Assembly: GCA_046734675.1 (NCBI GenBank)
Contig: JBKPRU010000235.1
Span: forward strand, 1 to 10,957
Direction: 5' to 3'
DNA from: QHWT01 sp046734675
GTDB lineage: Bacteria; Acidobacteriota; Vicinamibacteria; Vicinamibacterales; 2-12-FULL-66-21
Length of the DNA stretch: 10,957 nucleotides
Positions 1-5,818 of the stretch are shown here, piece by piece. How positions within the stretch are numbered: position 1 is the stretch's first letter; the number at the start of each line of letters is the position of its first letter. The notes under the pieces are model-generated. The model was not told the DNA's origin, searched no databases, and saw only the letters and a program-made list of their open reading frames with translations. The translations under genes were made by a program, and so were the position numbers.

Positions 1-222
1 CCGCGCAACAAGCCGTCCGCAAGCCTGCATGAATCACTGGGCCTCGCCACGGTCGATACGCCCGGCGGCATCGCCCTCAAGGTCGACGAGCGCCGCGAAA
101 CCAGCATGCCCGGCATTTACGCCGCGGGCGACCTCGCCAACTCCCTCATGCCGTCGGTCACTTTGGCATCATCGCACGGCGCGACAGCGGGTATCTCCGC
201 CCAGCAGTCGATGCTCGTTTAG
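1..222 (+). CDS. C-terminus of FAD/NAD(P)-dependent oxidoreductase (thioredoxin-reductase-like), 5' partial
   Basis: The frame is open from the first base to TAG at 220-222 and gives about 73 residues. It contains the segment PGIYAAGDLAN, which is the C-terminal FAD-contacting motif (GxxAAGD) of thioredoxin-reductase-like pyridine nucleotide-disulfide oxidoreductases. It is followed by a Ser/Ala/Gly-rich helix (SHGATAGISAQQSM) of the kind that closes the FAD domain. Enzymes of this family pass electrons from NAD(P)H through FAD to a disulfide or other acceptor in the cytoplasm. The Rossmann motifs and any CxxC redox pair lie left of the window, so substrate and exact subfamily cannot be told. 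The stop is 144 bp before the next gene, which has its own ribosome binding site. The family call is firm, the subfamily is not. Confidence 0.85.
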   Translation, partial: PRNKPSASLHESLGLATVDTPGGIALKVDERRETSMPGIYAAGDLANSLMPSVTLASSHGATAGISAQQSMLV

Positions 223-366
223 ATCTCGATGACCGACGAGCTTCCGATTCGAGCAGGCCACTGGAATTTCATCGAGCTCGTGCGAGCGCTGTTCGGAAGC
301 GGCGGATACTCTTCTGAAGTTCTTTGCTTCGGTAATGGACCACTTGAGTAGCTTGAGGAGTGACCG

Positions 367-750
367 ATGGCCAGCCCTGACCAGAACAAGGCCAACGTCA
401 ACACCTTTTACGATCTCGCCTTCAACCAACGACAGCCCGAGGAAGCCGTAAAGCAGTACGTCGGGTCGTCGTATCGCCAACACAACCCCATGGCCGGTGA
501 CGGGCCCGAGCCGTTCATTGGCTTAGTGAAATCGATCACCGGCGAGAACCCAGATCTGCGCGTGGAGTTCAAGCGATTCAGCGCTGAGAGCGATCTTGTG
601 GCGGTTCACAGCCACATGATTCCGGCAAAGGGCACACGCGGCACGGCGGTGATCGACATTTTCCGGGTGGAGAATGGAAAGATCGTCGAGCATTGGGACG
701 TGTTGCAGGAGGTTCGGGAAAAGGCGGCGAATCAAAACACGATGTTCTGA
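367..750 (+). CDS. SnoaL-like / NTF2-fold family protein
   Basis: This gene encodes 127 residues, the usual length of a single NTF2/SnoaL-like alpha+beta barrel domain. Visible family marks are an N-terminal helix (NVNTFYDLAFNQ, about residues 11-22), the YVGSSYRQHNP segment (about 46-56) that lines the pocket in SnoaL-like proteins, and the late beta-strand block VIDIFRVENGKIVEHWDVLQ (about 95-114), which is nearly diagnostic. The C-terminus ends in a polar NQNTMF tail. It most resembles the group called predicted SnoaL-like aldol-condensation enzymes, but members bind many small hydrophobic ligands and activity cannot be inferred. There is no signal peptide, so it is probably cytoplasmic. 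A ribosome binding site GAGGAG at 355-360, six bases before ATG, supports the start. It stands alone; the next thing downstream is a receptor remnant. Confidence 0.9.
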   Translation: MASPDQNKANVNTFYDLAFNQRQPEEAVKQYVGSSYRQHNPMAGDGPEPFIGLVKSITGENPDLRVEFKRFSAESDLVAVHSHMIPAKGTRGTAVIDIFRVENGKIVEHWDVLQEVREKAANQNTMF

Positions 751-763
751 CCTGCGTCGTCAG

Positions 764-982
764 TTAGGCGGCTTTTCGCGGGTGCAGTTCGGCAAGGTCG
801 CCGTGGGAGTTGGCATCCGTGCCGACAACCTGCTGCATACCGATCGGACGAAGCTCCGATTGCGGTTCCCCATCATCAATCTGACGAACAAGGATGCGCT
901 CTATGAATTCCTCCCAACGTTCAGTGGGACGCACTTCGTCACACCGCGGGCGTTTCAGCTGCAGGTAGGTGTGATCTTCTAG
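764..982 (+). pseudogene. TonB-dependent receptor, orphan C-terminal fragment
   Basis: A plus-strand frame from about 764 to the TAG at 980-982 reads like the last strands of an outer-membrane TonB-dependent receptor. It contains the segments KVAVGVGIRADNLL, then INLTNKDALYEFLPTFSG, then HFVTPRAFQLQVGVIF. The last is the classic final beta-strand with alternating hydrophobics and a terminal Phe, used for recognition by the BAM complex, preceded by the typical 'NLTN...F..TFSGTHF.TPR' turn of large carbohydrate-type receptors in Acidobacteriota and relatives. Only about 70 residues remain. There is no plug domain, signal peptide or start, and upstream lies the intact SnoaL gene just 14 bp away. 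It is therefore a relic left after deletion of more than 90 percent of a gene. An 85-codon minus-strand frame overlaps it but shows no family features. Confidence 0.75.
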
Positions 983-1036
983 TCGCGACACCGACTCAAC
1001 CCAATCGTCGTAAGTGATCACGCGAGATTAGAGCGT

Positions 1037-1075
1037 CTGACACAATTTCGGTGCAGGTCGCGCGGCGTGTGTCAG
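1037..1075. repeat. 8-bp inverted repeat between receptor relic and tRNA
   Basis: CTGACACA at 1037-1044 is matched by its exact complement TGTGTCAG at 1068-1075, separated by 23 bases. There is no T-run after either arm, so it is not a standard intrinsic terminator. It might mark the edge of an old insertion, but only one such pair is seen. Confidence 0.4.
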
Positions 1076-1153
1076 CAAACGATTGGAATCACGGGACATG
1101 CCGAATCGGATATGCGTGAAGGAGGGTTTTGCGCTACACTGTTGCAGGCCGCT

Positions 1154-1173
1154 CGTAAATCATTGATTCTAAA
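1154..1173. repeat. Left copy of 20-bp direct repeat flanking tRNA-Ser
   Basis: The sequence CGTAAATCATTGATTCTAAA lies immediately before the tRNA (two bases before its first G). It matches the copy at 1267-1286 at 17 of 20 positions, the three differences being consecutive (CAT versus ACC). The two copies are 113 bp apart and bracket the whole tRNA gene. Confidence 0.8.
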
Positions 1174-1174
1174 C

Positions 1175-1264
1175 GGAGAGATGTCCGAGTGGTTGAAGGA
1201 GCACGCTTGGAAAGCGTGTGTAGGGGAAACTCTACCGTGGGTTCGAATCCCACTCTCTCCGCCA
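1175..1264 (+). tRNA. tRNA-Ser (anticodon GGA)
   Basis: A complete serine tRNA with all arms readable. The acceptor stem GGAGAGA (1175-1181) pairs with TCTCTCC (1254-1260), followed by discriminator G (1261) and an encoded CCA (1262-1264). The anticodon stem CACGC/GCGTG (1202-1206 and 1214-1218) encloses loop TTGGAAA with anticodon GGA at 1209-1211, reading UCC and UCU. A long variable arm (about 1219-1236, GTAG pairing with CTAC) marks it as class II, as expected for serine. The T arm is GTGGG-TTCGAAT-CCCAC (1237-1253). It appears intact and functional. It is flanked by near-identical 20-bp repeats. Confidence 0.98.
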
Positions 1265-1266
1265 TC

Positions 1267-1286
1267 CGTAAATACCTGATTCTAAA
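1267..1286. repeat. Right copy of 20-bp direct repeat flanking tRNA-Ser
   Basis: CGTAAATACCTGATTCTAAA begins two bases after the encoded CCA end of the tRNA. It pairs with the copy at 1154-1173 (17 of 20 identical, same orientation). The arrangement would fit an old tandem duplication of a tRNA-plus-spacer unit, or a target duplication, but no second tRNA body is seen to the right. Confidence 0.8.
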
Positions 1287-1313
1287 TTGGTTATACAATC
1301 GCGGGGCTTCTAC

Positions 1314-1336
1314 CGAGAGTCCTTTTTCCACTCTCG
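1314..1336. terminator. Hairpin downstream of tRNA-Ser (unusual, T-run in loop)
   Basis: CGAGAGT (1314-1320) and ACTCTCG (1330-1336) form a perfect 7-bp stem. The nine-base loop CCTTTTTCC holds the T-run, which in a normal intrinsic terminator would follow the stem. It sits 50 bp after the tRNA and may process or end the transcript, but the geometry is not that of a standard terminator. Confidence 0.35.
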
Positions 1337-1408
1337 CGTCGCCAAGTCTCTGCGAGCCAAGAAGTTAGCAGACAGACGCATTGCACCGGCACGCAAGGGT
1401 GCTTCAAG

Positions 1409-1468
1409 CTATTGATAATAGTAACTTAAGCCACAGGGCTTGAGTTTGCGTCTCACCGGTGATACACC
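1409..1468 (+). promoter_or_regulatory. Putative vapB promoter with nested operator palindromes
   Basis: Three dyads lie just before the antitoxin gene: CTATTGATAATAG (1409-1421, 5-bp arms), CTTAAGCC-acag-GGCTTGAG (1425-1444, one mismatch) and the perfect 10-base palindrome TCACCGGTGA (1453-1462). A possible -35 box TTGAGT (1440-1445) and -10 box TACACC (1463-1468) are separated by 17 bp, with the palindrome filling the 3' part of that spacer. A start seven bases after the -10 would fall on the A of the ATG at 1475. Type II antitoxins usually bind such palindromes to repress their own operon. The promoter boxes are weak matches, so this is a prediction. Confidence 0.5.
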
Positions 1469-1474
1469 TATGCC

Positions 1475-1711
1475 ATGAGTGAGATTACGGTCCGGGAGCT
1501 GCGGAATCGCGGCGGTGACGTACTTGAGCGCGTAGCACGAGGCGAGGCGCTTACCGTGACTCGCGATGGCCAGGCGATCGCAGAGCTTCGCCCGCTAAGG
1601 CGCCGTCCCATTCCAGCCGCTGTACTCGTGAACCGCTGGCGTGGACTGCCGTACGTGGATCCGACGAAGCTGAGAGCAGAGATTGACGACGTATTGGACC
1701 GGTCTCTATGA
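1475..1711 (+). CDS. vapB: Type II antitoxin, Phd/YefM family (VapB-type)
   Basis: The product has 78 residues. The N-terminal half, with EITVRELRNRGGDVLERVARGEALTVTRDGQAIAEL split over residues 3-38, is the standard Phd/YefM DNA-binding fold: strand, helix, then the 'G..v.vTr.G...A.L' beta hairpin. The C-terminal half, rich in basic and acidic residues and ending in a helix RAEIDDVLDRSL (67-78), is the disordered part that folds onto the toxin. It would neutralise the neighbouring PIN-domain nuclease and autoregulate the operon through the upstream palindromes. No ribosome binding site precedes ATG 1475 (the bases are CACCTATGCC), which fits a leaderless mRNA. Its stop overlaps the toxin start as ATGA. 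Confidence 0.9.
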   Translation: MSEITVRELRNRGGDVLERVARGEALTVTRDGQAIAELRPLRRRPIPAAVLVNRWRGLPYVDPTKLRAEIDDVLDRSL

Positions 1712-2187
1712 CGGAACCTGTTGTCCGGCGAAAGCGCGGGGTCCTCGACACCAACACGGTGATCATGCTGCCGCACATGACGGACCCGACTGTCCTGCCG
1801 GCCGAGCCGCTCATTACGGCAGTCACACTCGCGGAGCTGTCGGTGGGACCACTCGTCGCGTCAACCGACGCAGAGCGTGCCGCGCGTCAGGCCCATCTTC
1901 AGCAGGCCGAGGCCGACTTCGACCCGCTGCCGTTCGATGCGCCAGCCGCACGAGTCTTCGGTCGCGTGGCCGCATCGCTGCGTCGAGCGGGTCGCAAGAT
2001 CAACGCTCGCGCCTATGACGCCATGATTGCTGCGACGGCCCTCGCCAACGGTCTTCCGGTCTACACCTGCAACCCGAATGACTTTGGCGGGATCGACGGC
2101 CTCGAAGTCGTGCCTGTGACGCTCCCCAACGTTGTCACTCCGGACGAAGCAGCGGACGCGAAGGCCGACGATACTGACCGACCCTAA
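1708..2187 (+). CDS. vapC: VapC-type PIN-domain ribonuclease toxin
   Basis: The product has 159 residues and one PIN domain. All four acidic active-site positions can be seen: D14 in GVLDTN, E43 in TLAELSVG, D104 in the Y-D-A-M-IAATA helix, and D125 in the CNPNDF motif near the end of the fold. These coordinate Mg2+ for RNA cleavage; VapC toxins commonly cut tRNA or rRNA, but the target cannot be read from sequence. The start overlaps the antitoxin stop by four bases (ATGA), which signals translational coupling and the usual antitoxin-first operon order. A C-terminal tail after about residue 140 is rich in D, E and A and is longer than the minimal PIN fold. The gene looks intact. Confidence 0.93.
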   Translation: MTEPVVRRKRGVLDTNTVIMLPHMTDPTVLPAEPLITAVTLAELSVGPLVASTDAERAARQAHLQQAEADFDPLPFDAPAARVFGRVAASLRRAGRKINARAYDAMIAATALANGLPVYTCNPNDFGGIDGLEVVPVTLPNVVTPDEAADAKADDTDRP

Positions 2188-2790
2188 CGCGCGATGTCGA
2201 GCGCCATGAGATACCGCTGGCCGGTGCCGGCGGCATTCCGAACCGGCGTCAACGCGACCAGGCCACCTGGCCTCCCTCCTTGTTGCTGAGCGCCGCCCCG
2301 GTACCGAGATCGATCATGACGCCGCCCTGCCACACAAACGCGTGCGAGGAGCCGGTGGACGAGAGCTCTGTTTCTCCCACGACCTGCAGATCCCTGTTCA
2401 CCGAGATCGGGTTGATCGGACCGAAATCCGGAAGCATGCCCAGGTCCGTCACGGCTCCTGCCTGCCACAGTACGGCGTGCTGGAAGCCAGAAGCGCTGTC
2501 GCTCCTCCCGACGATCTGACCGTGGTCAGTGATTCTGATGGGGGCACCCTGCACTGCGCCCGGGAGCAGCGGCAGCTCCGTCATGGTCCCGGCATCCCAC
2601 AGGAACGGCCGGTACTCCCCCGACGCATTGTTGCTGACGCCGACGACTTGGCCGCGGTTGTTGATGTCGAGAGCCGCACTGTAGTTTCCGCCGAGCAGGG
2701 TGCCAAGATCGACGATAGACACCTACGCAGGCGCGAGCGCAGAAAAGCTGCCCTGCTGCGCGAGACATCGGCAAGGCCGGATGCCCAAGG
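2184..2790 (-). pseudogene. HAF-repeat secreted protein, broken by a stop and a deletion/frameshift
   Basis: The main open frame (2722 down to 2249, starting at GTG) holds three HAF-type repeats of about 45 residues. Each joins a D/S-IN-N-R-G-Q-VVG motif (about residues 19-30, 63-74 and 107-118) to an RPFLW/HAVLW/HAFVW-x-GG-TDLG motif (37-50, 81-95, 126-140). A fourth repeat starts and then fails at the TGA near 2249. In another frame, LTPVRNAAGTGQ follows down to 2184, which resembles the usual ...LLTPV... end of such proteins. Upstream, the same frame reads SFSALAPA-stop-VSIVDLG, so an amber TAG (complement of 2723-2725) sits exactly at the expected signal-peptide junction, where HAF proteins usually have an aromatic residue. 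HAF proteins are exported, of unknown function. Its 3' end abuts the end of vapC (convergent). Confidence 0.75.
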
Positions 2791-2995
2791 CAGCATCAAC
2801 CTGCCCTTCCGTTCGGTGGAGAACCGCTCCGGTCGCGCTACCAATCCGGCTCTGGAACTGTTCAGCACGCGTTTGTGAACGGGCCCGGCCATCAGTCATG
2901 AGGATTGCCGTTTTCGGATACCCGAGCGCCGCGACGACACGTATCGTAACGTCTTAAGGACTCCCGCTCCGGTTTCAACTCGCAAGCGTCTGACT

Positions 2996-4603
2996 ATGAC
3001 CCCCTCGCCCCGTTCGAAGGGCCGTCGCGTCCGATTCGCCGTCCCAGGCATCGCCCTCCTCGCGTGCGCCGCCTGCGCCTCACTTCCGAAGACGCACACG
3101 TGCAGCCCTTCGTCGGCGCTCGCCGATACCGCCGACTCTACGTGGCTCGGGCGAGTGGCGGCCCGCAGGATGAGCGAGTTGAACGGGCCGTCGGGCATCA
3201 ACCTGATTCCACGCGGTCCCGACGCCTTCCTTGCGCGCCTCACGCTCGTCGACCTCGCCGAGCGCAGCCTCGACCTGCAGTACTACATCTGGCACGACGA
3301 CACGGTCGGCAAGCTGCTGCTTGGGGCCGTGATGCGCGCGGCTGATCGTGGTGTCCGCGTGCGACTGCTCATCGACGACGTGGGCGCGTCGCCGGACGAT
3401 CGGACGCTGCTGCTGCTCGACGCGCACCCCAACATCGAGGTGCGACTCTTCAATCCCATTTCCACGCGGTCGGTCAAGGCGCTCTGGATGATCTCGGACT
3501 TTTCGCGCGTCAACCGCCGCATGCACAACAAGTCGATCACGGCCGACAACCAGATGACGATCGTCGGTGGCCGGAACATCGGCGACGAGTACTTCGAGGC
3601 CAGCACGGTAATGAACTACGCCGACCTCGACGCGCTGGCGATCGGCGCTGCCGTCGCTGCGGTCTCAGCTAGGTTCGATCGGTACTGGAACAGCCCGATC
3701 GTCTACGGGATCACCGAGCTGCGTGACGAGTCGCCTGCGTCCGGCGACCTCGAACGCGCGGCGGCCGCGCTGCGTGCGTTCGAACAGCAGCACCGAGAGG
3801 CGCGTTACGTTCAGGCGATGCGCGACAGCTCGCTCTCGCAGGAGCTGCACGACGGCCGCGTCTCGTTCAGCCCCGCACGCATCGACGTCACGTCGGACGA
3901 TCCCGTCAAGGTGGAGCAACCGGGAAAAGACCGTTCCCAGAACCTGATGCCGCAGCTCAGGCCGCAGTTCGACGGCGCCCGCGAGTCGGTGATGCTCGTG
4001 TCGCCGTATTTCGTGCCCCGGAAGGGCGGCGTCGACTTCCTGCGGTCGCTGCGTGCGCGAGGGGTCCGCGTGAGGGTGCTCACCAACGGCCTCGCATCGA
4101 CCGACGTAGTGCCCGTTTTCGGCAAGTACAAGAAGTACCGCCGTCAGCTGCTCGAAGCGGGTGTCGAGCTCTACGAGATCGATCCCGCCCAGGGCCACGA
4201 CAGAACGGGCGGCCCGCTGCAGGCGTCCGACGGCGCGAACGCGACCGACGCGAGAGCGCCGCGCGGGGCGCTGCACGGCAAGGTCTTATCGTTCGACTGT
4301 CTCCAGTTCTTCGTGGGGTCGATGAACCTCGATCCGCGGTCGGCATTCACGAACACCGAAATCGGGTTCCTCGTCGATGCGCCCGACGTCGCGGGACGCC
4401 TGTGCGAAGGCCTGGAGGAGACGCTCGCACGCGCTGCCTTCCGCCTCGAGCTGGCGCCGACATCGAACGGTGCCAGGCACGTGGAATGGGTGGACACCGA
4501 CGAGGGACGCGAGCAGCGCTTCACGAGCGAGCCGCGCGCGAGCCGCTGGCGGCGCTTCAAGGCGTGGATATACGGGATCCTGCCGATCGAATCGCTGATG
4601 TGA
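2996..4603 (+). CDS. clsC: Phospholipase D-family lipoprotein, cardiolipin synthase C-like
   Basis: The product has 535 residues and looks complete. The N-terminus is a lipoprotein signal: basic region (K8-R13), hydrophobic core, and lipobox L-L-A-C with C24 as the likely lipidated cysteine. Two phosphatidyltransferase HKD motifs follow: H177-x-K179-x4-D184 (RMHNKSITAD) and H427-x-K429-x4-D434 (LHGKVLSFD), each followed by the usual Gly-Ser/Arg-Asn segment (GGRNIGDEYF and GSMNLDPRS). The SPYFVPRKGG and RVRVLTNGLASTD blocks (336-371) and the C-terminal LPIESLM tail are characteristic of the ClsC/YmdC branch, which makes cardiolipin using phosphatidylethanolamine as donor. Other two-HKD lipases remain possible, so the symbol is tentative. 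ATG 2996 has no clear ribosome binding site; the frame is open further upstream but offers no better ATG. Confidence 0.9.
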   Translation: MTPSPRSKGRRVRFAVPGIALLACAACASLPKTHTCSPSSALADTADSTWLGRVAARRMSELNGPSGINLIPRGPDAFLARLTLVDLAERSLDLQYYIWHDDTVGKLLLGAVMRAADRGVRVRLLIDDVGASPDDRTLLLLDAHPNIEVRLFNPISTRSVKALWMISDFSRVNRRMHNKSITADNQMTIVGGRNIGDEYFEASTVMNYADLDALAIGAAVAAVSARFDRYWNSPIVYGITELRDESPASGDLERAAAALRAFEQQHREARYVQAMRDSSLSQELHDGRVSFSPARIDVTSDDPVKVEQPGKDRSQNLMPQLRPQFDGARESVMLVSPYFVPRKGGVDFLRSLRARGVRVRVLTNGLASTDVVPVFGKYKKYRRQLLEAGVELYEIDPAQGHDRTGGPLQASDGANATDARAPRGALHGKVLSFDCLQFFVGSMNLDPRSAFTNTEIGFLVDAPDVAGRLCEGLEETLARAAFRLELAPTSNGARHVEWVDTDEGREQRFTSEPRASRWRRFKAWIYGILPIESLM

Positions 4604-4618
4604 GGGGAGAGTCGGCGC

Positions 4619-4646
4619 GGGGCGACGTGCACCCGGCCGCCGCCCC
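4619..4646. repeat. GC-rich inverted repeat after the PLD gene
   Basis: GGGGCG (4619-4624) and CGCCCC (4641-4646) can pair over a 16-base loop, 15 bp after the stop of the phospholipase gene. No T-run follows, so it may at most help Rho-dependent ending. Confidence 0.3.
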
Positions 4647-4758
4647 TCCACCATACCTCGCGCCGCCGGCCAGCATCAAAATGCCCTGCGCGCGGGTGAC
4701 ATGGTCATCCGGTCTCGTCGGGATCGTGCGAGCCGCTCAAGCGCAACGTGTTCGCCGG

Positions 4759-4835
4759 GGTCAGCACAAGCTCGGTTGGTGGCATAGACCGACGTACCAT
4801 TTACAAATAATCAGTACACGCCACCAGTGCTGACC
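4759..4835. repeat. Long bulged stem-loop between convergent genes
   Basis: Two nested arms pair: GGTCAGCAC (4759-4767) with GTGCTGACC (4827-4835), and TGGTGGC (4777-4783) with GCCACCA (4820-4826). The right arms are contiguous, giving 16 paired bases. The left arms are split by a nine-base bulge AAGCTCGGT. The loop is 36 bases and AT-rich. It lies between the end of the phospholipase gene and the end of the minus-strand secreted-protein remnant, so a shared transcription end is possible. It lacks integron attC core boxes. Confidence 0.55.
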
Positions 4836-4854
4836 AACTTGTCCTATTCGTGTC

Positions 4855-5370
4855 TCACTGGGACAGATCAGCAGCTTTAGGCAGTTCGTCGAAACCCGCG
4901 GGTGCACGGAAGCCCACCACGAAAGTCTTTGCCTCGAACTCGAGTTCGCCTGCCGCAACCAGCGCGCCCGCGCGGTACGCAGCCCATGTCTTTCGATCAG
5001 CGCCGACGCCACCGCCAAATCCGGTGCCGGCAGCGAATTCGAGTGCTCGAAAGAGTCGCCCCAGTGGCACCGATCTCGATATAGCCCAATCCATTTCCGG
5101 CAGGGAGGGCGTACAGGTATCCGCCCGAGAACGCTTCAAAGCCCTCGCTGTTCGCGCAACTCGGCTGAAAAGGGACGCATGCGAGGTTTGGCAACCCGCC
5201 GCGCGCAAAACTGATTCCCCCTTCCACGTACCGGTTGCTGAACAGTTTCGCTTCTTCCTCAAAATCGGCGCGCGCGTGTACCTGCACTACCGCTGTGCCG
5301 CTACCGATCGAGACGGTGACGGGGTCTGCCGAGGCGATAGCCGCGCTACTCAAAAGAATCAAAATGCTGT
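4855..5370 (-). pseudogene. Secreted protein of unknown function, frameshifted and 5'-truncated
   Basis: On the minus strand, the frame entering at about 5370 reads SILILLSSAAIASA followed by DPVTV, a clear signal-peptide core and cleavage site without its basic start. The mature part holds a likely disulfide pair (LAC-x5-SC) and Gly/Tyr-rich beta segments up to GYIEIGATGATL. Near 5045-5060 the reading changes frame and continues as LFRALEFAAGTGFGGGVGAD and then KTFVVGFRAPAGFDEL to the TGA at 4855-4857. Joined, this gives about 170 residues resembling small exported beta-sandwich proteins of the PEP-CTERM type ('...F.ALEF..GTGF...VVGF.d..GFD.L'), but no PEP motif or C-terminal anchor is present. 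The 5' end abuts the IS21 fragment. Function is unknown; the frameshift could also be a sequencing error. Confidence 0.6.
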
Positions 5371-5778
5371 GCGATTCAAAACGGCTTCGACGCCTTCTTC
5401 ACGACCGCAGCCACACCGATCGACGATCTCTCGGGCGCATTTCGTAACGGCGAGCTCGCGAAGGCACTGCCGACCTACACGGATCCCGCCGTCCTCGTCG
5501 TCGACGAGGTGGGCTATCTCACGTACGGCACCGACGCGGCCAACATGCTGTTTCACGTCGTCAACGAGCGTCATCGGCGCCATCGCCCGATGATCTTCAC
5601 GACCAACAAATCCTTGAAAGCGTGGGGCCGCGTGCTCCACGACGACGACCTGGCACAGGCGATCATCGACCGCCTCCTCGAGCGCGGTCGATTGCTGCGC
5701 CTCGACGACCCTCGGTCCGCACGCCGCACGTTAATCTTGACGAGGCGATGAAAGAGGACTCAGATCAGGAGGCCGACA
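5371..5778 (+). pseudogene. istB: IS21-family istB (transposition helper ATPase), 5'-truncated and frameshifted
   Basis: From the codons AIQNGFDAFFTTAA (5371 on) to about 5705 the frame reads as the C-terminal half of IstB, the AAA+ helper that delivers target DNA to the IstA transposase. The Walker B block AVLVVDEVGYL (around 5485-5518), the sensor segment IFTTNKSLKAWGRVL and the helix AQAIIDRLLERG are all present. The Walker A half (normally about 100 residues earlier) and the entire istA are missing. After LLRLDD the frame slips: the expected ending PSVRTPHVNLDEAMKED continues one frame over from 5709, so one base is missing between 5701 and 5709. In its own frame it ends at TGA 5749-5751. 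It is inactive, and abuts the truncated secreted-protein gene on its left. Confidence 0.88.
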
Positions 5779-5818
5779 TGGCCAGAATTTCCGGAAAAAA
5801 GTGGCCAGAATTTCCGGA
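5779..5818. mobile_element. Right terminal region of an IS21-family element: two 17-bp direct repeats
   Basis: TGGCCAGAATTTCCGGA occurs at 5779-5795 and again, base for base identical, at 5802-5818, a period of 23 bp. Multiple short repeats just inside the end are typical IstA binding sites in IS21-family elements, and their location directly after istB fits. No matching left end is seen anywhere in the window, so only the right end survives. The shifted istB frame runs into the first repeat, so the helper's C-terminus and the binding sites may overlap. Confidence 0.85.

Noticed and set aside
764..1021. 85-codon minus-strand frame opposite the receptor relic
   Set aside because: Its translation has no domain features, and the opposite strand gives a clear receptor C-terminus; treated as a shadow.
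1067..1279. Plus-strand frame covering the tRNA
   Set aside because: It reads through a complete tRNA-Ser gene (the typical MSEWLKE... artefact of serine tRNAs) and is not a protein gene.
4171..4654. Long minus-strand frames opposite the phospholipase D gene
   Set aside because: They are Arg/Ser/Pro-rich shadows of a gene whose plus-strand product has both HKD motifs intact.
4741..4850. Integron attC site or IS terminal structure at the bulged stem-loop
   Set aside because: The required RYYYAAC and GTTRRRY core boxes are not present at the right places, and no integrase or cassette gene is nearby.
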